From an uncultured Clostridia bacterium (GTDB taxonomy: Bacteria; Bacillota; Clostridia; TANB77; CAG-508), in the NCBI GenBank assembly GCA_948946035.1, contig CARBKU010000008.1:1-20072 (forward strand): a stretch of 20,072 nt of DNA, in the 5' to 3' direction. A model generated the notes under the pieces. The model was not told the DNA's origin and ran no database searches. It saw only the letters and a list, made by a program, of their open reading frames with translations. The position numbers and the translations under genes are program-made. Positions 16,682 through 20,072 of this stretch are shown here, piece by piece (position 1 is the stretch's first letter; each line of letters begins with the position of its first letter).

Positions 16682-17278
16682 TTATCTTTGATTTCGTTTC
16701 CATTTTATATTCTTTATTGTTCCTAAACTCATTAATACAGAAACTGCAAATAAGGGAAAAACAATGTTAAAAGCATAATATTTTGTTGCTTTAAAAATCA
16801 ATAATATTGAAGCTATTAATGTGTATAAAATCAAGAGTATTAATGTTTTAATTCTATTTTTTTTATATTCAACTTTAGTTAACGGCTTTGTTTCTGTATC
16901 TACTGGTGCTAATAAAGTTATAACTACAAAGCCGAAAATTAAAAACACTATTGAAATATAAAAAAGAACAGAAACTGGCAACAATTTTAGCATTATTACA
17001 TAAATAGCAAACACTATCATAATTGTCATAAAACATAAAAAATGCGTATTTGCATGATATCCGCCGCCAATACCTCTTAAAGTCATAAACACAATACAGA
17101 AAACAGTTCCTTCAATATATAGCCTAGTTGCAACAGAAATTATTATAATTGCCAATAAATTCAACAAAGTAGACAACATAATATCGAAACAGTATTCATA
17201 TGCTTCCCGTTCTTCTTCTTGTATACTATTTTTTTTAATATAATAGTTCGTTATTTTTTTTGCCAAATAATTAATCAT
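16682..17278 (-). CDS. agrB: AgrB accessory gene regulator protease/exporter
   Basis: 198 residues, close to the usual ~190. AgrB is a membrane cysteine endopeptidase that cuts the AgrD tail and forms the thiolactone ring. The family signature is present: RGIGGGYHANTHFLCF with catalytic His75 and Cys82, seven residues apart as in Staphylococcus aureus His77/Cys84, and the later APVDTETKPLT block at about 124-134. Several hydrophobic helices fill residues 34-190. The ATG overlaps the agrC stop by 8 nt, indicating coupled translation. The terminator follows directly, and the gene next to it is a Cys-rich RiPP precursor rather than agrD. The AgrD-like substrate is encoded at 14771-14920. Whether AgrB also handles the RiPP peptide is unknown. 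Confidence 0.95.
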   Translation of the reverse strand: MINYLAKKITNYYIKKNSIQEEEREAYEYCFDIMLSTLLNLLAIIIISVATRLYIEGTVFCIVFMTLRGIGGGYHANTHFLCFMTIMIVFAIYVIMLKLLPVSVLFYISIVFLIFGFVVITLLAPVDTETKPLTKVEYKKNRIKTLILLILYTLIASILLIFKATKYYAFNIVFPLFAVSVLMSLGTIKNIKWKRNQR

Positions 17279-18569
17279 ATTTATCTATTACGCCTACTAA
17301 TGTTGTGTATGTTGATTCTGTCTTATCTACAACATAATAACCATTATACTTACATATTATTTCTTTAATATTTTCTATTCCAAAACCATGGTGAGCTTTG
17401 TCTTTTTTTGTTGTTCTTTCAATATTTTTAGTTAATTTATTAGAATTAATTATTTTAATTTGAAGAGTTTGCAAATCTTGTTTTATATTAATTTTTATAA
17501 ATCGTTCTTCAATATTTTCGATTTTCATGCATGCTTCTATACTATTGTCTAACAAATTTCCTAATATCACACACAAATCAATGGTATCTATATTTTTAAT
17601 TTCACCAATAATACATTCTACATCTGTTTTAATGTTATTTTCGTTTGCCAAAGCAAATTTGTTGTTTAGAAGCGCATCTATTCCTGTTTCCCCAGTAATT
17701 TTCATCATACTAACATCATTAAATATTTTAAATAAGTTGTCAAGTTCTTTTTCTGCCTCTTTAGGATCTTGTTTGAATAAAACATTGATTGCGAAAAATT
17801 TATTTTTAATATCATGCGTAACTTTATCTGTTATAACTTGTTTTTCATATAAATCACTATAATATTGTCTTTCATAATCAAGCTGCTGTGCTTTAGATTC
17901 AATAATCTTTTCTACATCTTTCTGCTTTGCTACATAATCTAATATAAAAAACACAACAATGTTAGAAAGTATCAGCATCAACGACAAAACAAATGAAATA
18001 ATCTGCACAATTTGTTCGTTGTTTTTATAGGTATATTCTGATGTAAAATATAACATTAAAAATGTTGTCGCTGGTAAAATTATAAATGCTATCATTGCTA
18101 TTTTAGGTATAGAGTTTGTTTTGCAAACCACATAAGAAGAAATAATTTTTATAATTATATATATAAATAATTTTGACACAATTGCATTTAAAATATAATG
18201 CCCTATATTCATTAAAGACTCTTCAACCGACATTTTTGTTATTGAGCTTACCAAGAGCCCCATTAAAACCTCTCCAACAATTATCATTATGTAGCTCAAT
18301 AATGATGAATAAATTCTTTTCAAAGGCTTTATCTCATATAACCAAGAATAAAAGCATATTATCAAGTAAAAGAAAATTGCAAAAATTATTTGATTAATTT
18401 TATATATATTAATAATTGTTCCAATCAATACAAATAAACTATCTGCAATAATTTCTATCAAAATATTGTATCGTCTTTTTTCTCCAAACATTGGAAAAAA
18501 CATTTTCATTATTATAATAATTAGAAGCAAGCCTATTATATCAGCTAAAATAAACATCCAATTCTTCAT
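17271..18569 (-). CDS. agrC: AgrC-type sensor histidine kinase
   Basis: 432 residues. About six hydrophobic helices occupy residues 5-212 and form the autoinducer sensor, a layout typical of AgrC. A short linker leads to the H-box TDKVTHDIKNKF with phospho-acceptor His252, then the GHKL ATPase: N-box ILGNLLDNSIEA (335-346) and G-box HHGFGIENI (393-401). This is the HPK10-type kinase class paired with LytTR regulators. It starts within an ATGA overlap with the agrA stop and overlaps agrB by 8 nt, so the three genes are translated as one unit. The ligand is inferred to be the cyclic peptide from agrD at 14771-14920. Confidence 0.94.
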   Translation of the reverse strand: MKNWMFILADIIGLLLIIIIMKMFFPMFGEKRRYNILIEIIADSLFVLIGTIINIYKINQIIFAIFFYLIICFYSWLYEIKPLKRIYSSLLSYIMIIVGEVLMGLLVSSITKMSVEESLMNIGHYILNAIVSKLFIYIIIKIISSYVVCKTNSIPKIAMIAFIILPATTFLMLYFTSEYTYKNNEQIVQIISFVLSLMLILSNIVVFFILDYVAKQKDVEKIIESKAQQLDYERQYYSDLYEKQVITDKVTHDIKNKFFAINVLFKQDPKEAEKELDNLFKIFNDVSMMKITGETGIDALLNNKFALANENNIKTDVECIIGEIKNIDTIDLCVILGNLLDNSIEACMKIENIEERFIKINIKQDLQTLQIKIINSNKLTKNIERTTKKDKAHHGFGIENIKEIICKYNGYYVVDKTESTYTTLVGVIDKYD

Positions 18570-19285
18570 ATTTTAATTCTCAATAAAAATTTATTCCTAA
18601 TCTCAATAAAATTTTGCGAATACTTTCGCCCTATTGGTATTTCTGTGTTGCCACTAATGATAATCATACTATGTTTAACACTTTCTATATAATTTAAATT
18701 TACTATAAAACTTTTATGACATTGTACAAAGTCATAAGATATTAACTTCTCAACCCATTCTTTTAGTTTGCCAACTGTTTCAAAAACTCCTATATTTGTA
18801 TGGAAAATTATTTTCTTGTTTATATATTCTATATATTGAATAGTATCTGCTTTAATAGTTTGTTCACCTAGTTGAGTGCTAATTACAATAGAATGCTTAG
18901 ATTTCTTTAATTTTTCTAATCCCCTATTAAATTCTTCAAAAAACAATTCTCTTTTTACATTAATTGGTTTTAATATGTATTGAAACGGCATAGATTTTAA
19001 TGCTTCAGATATATACCTAAAATGATTTGTTATAAAAAATATGATAGAACTATCATTAATTTTTCGTATTTCTAAAGCTATATCAATTCCTGAAACACTT
19101 CCCATTTCAATATCTAAAAAAACAATATCATATTTAGCATAATCTGTTTGCAAAAATTCATTTCCGTCAACAAAAATTTCTATGTTAAACATTTGTTTGT
19201 TTGACATATTATTTATCAAATCTTCAATTTCTTTTGTGACATTAATATCATCATCACAAATTGCTATATTTATCACTTTTTCCAT
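18566..19285 (-). CDS. agrA: AgrA-type LytTR response regulator
   Basis: 239 residues. Receiver domain at about 1-125 with acidic pocket Asp11-Asp12, phospho-acceptor Asp58 (VFLDIEMG), Thr86 and Lys106 (LKP). The C-terminal LytTR DNA-binding domain at about 135-235 contains FVQCHKSFIVNLNYIESV and the IPIGRKYSQNF segment, both typical. LytTR proteins bind paired 9-bp direct repeats, and two such pairs occur in this window before agrD and the RiPP precursor. The start is uncertain: ATG 19285 has GGAG only one base upstream, and the predicted transcript start falls on it. A GTG at 19276 would give MINIAICDDD, a common AgrA beginning, with 10 bases to GGAG. The stop overlaps agrC by 4 nt. Confidence 0.94.
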   Translation of the reverse strand: MEKVINIAICDDDINVTKEIEDLINNMSNKQMFNIEIFVDGNEFLQTDYAKYDIVFLDIEMGSVSGIDIALEIRKINDSSIIFFITNHFRYISEALKSMPFQYILKPINVKRELFFEEFNRGLEKLKKSKHSIVISTQLGEQTIKADTIQYIEYINKKIIFHTNIGVFETVGKLKEWVEKLISYDFVQCHKSFIVNLNYIESVKHSMIIISGNTEIPIGRKYSQNFIEIRNKFLLRIKI

Positions 19286-19291
19286 TCTCCT

Positions 19292-19320
19292 ATTTTATCA
19301 TAATGTGTTTCTAAAGTCAA
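19292..19320 (-). promoter_or_regulatory. agrA-agrC-agrB operon promoter
   Basis: Minus strand: -35 TTGACT (19315-19320, overlapping the xre stop codon), 17-bp spacer, extended -10 TGATAAAAT with core TAAAAT at 19292-19297. It is close to sigma-A consensus and has no AgrA-like repeat pair upstream, so it probably gives constitutive expression of the sensing module. The predicted start at about 19285-19286 leaves almost no leader. Confidence 0.65.
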
Positions 19321-19643
19321 CAACCTTTGCCCTTTATATAACTATCAATGTGAACTTTTATAGCATTTCGCTGTATAGGAGTTAATCGTTGCCATTTATG
19401 ATATATATCTTTCATATCATCTCTACAAGGTAACATAACCTCAACATCTTTCGCAAATAATTCTGACATCGTGATGCCAAAAACTTCACATACCTTTTCT
19501 AATGCTGAAACACTAGGCTCATAATTCAATTTATTAAACCAATTTGCTATACTTGTTTGAGATAAGTCTGTTGCTTTAGATAAAGAATATATTGTATATC
19601 CCTGTTCTTTCATAATTACCTTAATTTTAGTTTTAATATCCAT
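19317..19643 (-). CDS. Xre-family helix-turn-helix regulator
   Basis: 108 residues from ATG 19643, with GGAG six bases upstream; an in-frame TTG at 19655 lies upstream of that GGAG and is rejected. The Cro/C1-type HTH spans about residues 5-66: GYTIYSLSKATDLSQTSIANWF contributes the HTH core, and VCEVFGITMSELF is the typical closing helix. The C-terminal ~40 residues (DDMKDIYHKWQRLTPIQRNAIKVHI) form a helical tail seen in small phage-like or chromosomal Xre proteins. It is transcribed in the same direction as the agr operon, 31 nt upstream, with no terminator between, so read-through into agrA is possible. A palindrome at its own start region suggests autoregulation. Confidence 0.9.
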   Translation of the reverse strand: MDIKTKIKVIMKEQGYTIYSLSKATDLSQTSIANWFNKLNYEPSVSALEKVCEVFGITMSELFAKDVEVMLPCRDDMKDIYHKWQRLTPIQRNAIKVHIDSYIKGKGC

Positions 19644-19670
19644 ATTTGTCTCCAATACAACTTGTTTTTT

Positions 19671-19687
19671 ATATTGTATAACAATAT
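19671..19687. promoter_or_regulatory. Palindromic operator at the xre transcript start
   Basis: ATATTGT-ATA-ACAATAT: perfect 7-bp arms, extending outward through one mismatch into T/A runs. It covers the predicted xre transcription start (about 19686), the expected place for Xre self-repression. The assignment is inferred. Confidence 0.5.
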
Positions 19688-19692
19688 CAAAA

Positions 19693-19721
19693 ATAATATA
19701 AACAGCTTAAGTTATATGCAA
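19693..19721 (-). promoter_or_regulatory. xre promoter
   Basis: Minus strand: -35 TTGCAT (19716-19721), 17-bp spacer, -10 TATTAT (19693-19698). The -35 box is weak but the spacing is ideal, and the palindrome follows directly. Confidence 0.5.
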
Positions 19722-19729
19722 TTAACATC

Positions 19730-19758
19730 TTGACTTAGTAAGAAAAAAGAGTTAAACT
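19730..19758 (+). promoter_or_regulatory. Promoter of the plus-strand small gene
   Basis: TTGACT (19730-19735), 17-bp spacer, TAAACT (19753-19758), giving a start near 19765 and a leader of about 24 nt that carries GGAG at 19778-19781, seven bases before the ATG at 19789. Confidence 0.6.
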
Positions 19759-19788
19759 AAAGAAAAATACGAATTATGGAGTAAAAAA

Positions 19789-20046
19789 ATGAATATTGAA
19801 AAAATTTATGAAATTATTAGAGGGAAATTAATTGAAATGTTAGAGAATCAACCTGATAATGTTTCTTTATGTCAAAATGAATTAGACAAAGAAATAAAAA
19901 AATTGCAATCATCTCTTACAGATAAACAATTGCGACAATTTGAACTTATAATGAATATTTATACACAATTAATAACATTAAGTGACAATTATAATTTTGA
20001 ATGTGGTATAAAGATTGGTGAAAAATTAGCCAATGCATTTAAATAA
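19789..20046 (+). CDS. Small helical protein resembling DUF6809 family
   Basis: 85 residues, all predicted helical, no membrane segment, no catalytic motif. The pattern (a short N-terminal helix, an ELDKEIKKLQSSLTDKQLRQFE charged middle, and a C-terminal FECGIKIGEKLANAF) resembles small clostridial proteins annotated DUF6809, which have a similar length and a GFxLGxKL-type ending. Function unknown. It is the only plus-strand gene, diverging from xre across 145 nt, with its own promoter and a good GGAG site. The family call rests on memory of the pattern, not on a search. Confidence 0.75.
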   Translation: MNIEKIYEIIRGKLIEMLENQPDNVSLCQNELDKEIKKLQSSLTDKQLRQFELIMNIYTQLITLSDNYNFECGIKIGEKLANAFK

Positions 20047-20072
20047 TAAAAGCCCTCTTGGAATTAATCAAG
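20047..20072 (+). terminator. Probable terminator cut by the right edge
   Basis: After the stop codon, AAAAGCCCTCTTG is followed by GAATTAAT and then CAAG, which pairs with CTTG. The sequence stops there; if the next bases are AGGGCTTTT this is a full rho-independent terminator. Only the left arm and first four pairs are visible. Confidence 0.5.

Overview
The window is AT-rich (roughly 30% G+C by eye), uses TGA as a stop, has strong GGAGG-type ribosome binding sites, and carries an agr-type quorum-sensing locus plus a radical SAM/SPASM peptide maturase. This points to a low-GC Gram-positive bacterium of the Bacillota, most likely an anaerobic, gut-type clostridial lineage; the genus cannot be told from this sequence. 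All genes but the last are on the minus strand, so the order of transcription is right to left. No gene-free stretch exceeds 300 bases; the longest (16523-16681) is packed with regulatory signals. No tRNA, rRNA, CRISPR array or insertion sequence was seen.

Right end (19285-20072): a small plus-strand gene resembling DUF6809-type clostridial proteins diverges from an Xre-type regulator. The shared intergenic region holds one sigma-A-like promoter for each, and a palindrome sits at the predicted start of the xre transcript.

Quorum-sensing and RiPP region (14771-19285): agrA (LytTR response regulator), agrC (sensor kinase) and agrB (AgrD-processing protease) overlap one another end to end and finish at a hairpin-plus-U-tract terminator. 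The usual partner agrD is not next to agrB. A two-gene ribosomally synthesised peptide (RiPP) cassette sits there instead: a 45-residue precursor with eight cysteines, then a radical SAM/SPASM maturase joined to it by a TAATG junction, with its own terminator. agrD follows as a 49-codon gene whose sequence fits the family closely (Cys-Ala-Trp-Trp-Ser followed by HQPKVP).

The main result is regulatory. The precursor promoter and the agrD promoter share one architecture: two 9-bp direct repeats (GYYGTTTRR) 12 bp apart, then 9 bp, a TTGATT -35 box, 17 bp, and a -10 box. This is the geometry expected of AgrA/LytTR operators. I infer that AgrA drives both agrD (autoinduction) and the RiPP cassette.

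Left end (1-14667): a tight five-gene operon (gaps 12-17 nt) downstream of agrD encodes very large exported proteins: a 1331-residue coiled-coil, propeller-like and CARDB-like protein, a small membrane-anchored protein, a 1643-residue protein with GLUG repeats, Ig-like repeats and a glycine-rich C-terminus, a GLUG-type lipoprotein, and a GLUG/MBG-repeat protein that runs off the left edge inside its C-terminal membrane helix. No terminator separates agrD from this operon and no convincing promoter precedes it, so the surface proteins may also be under quorum control; that link is inference.
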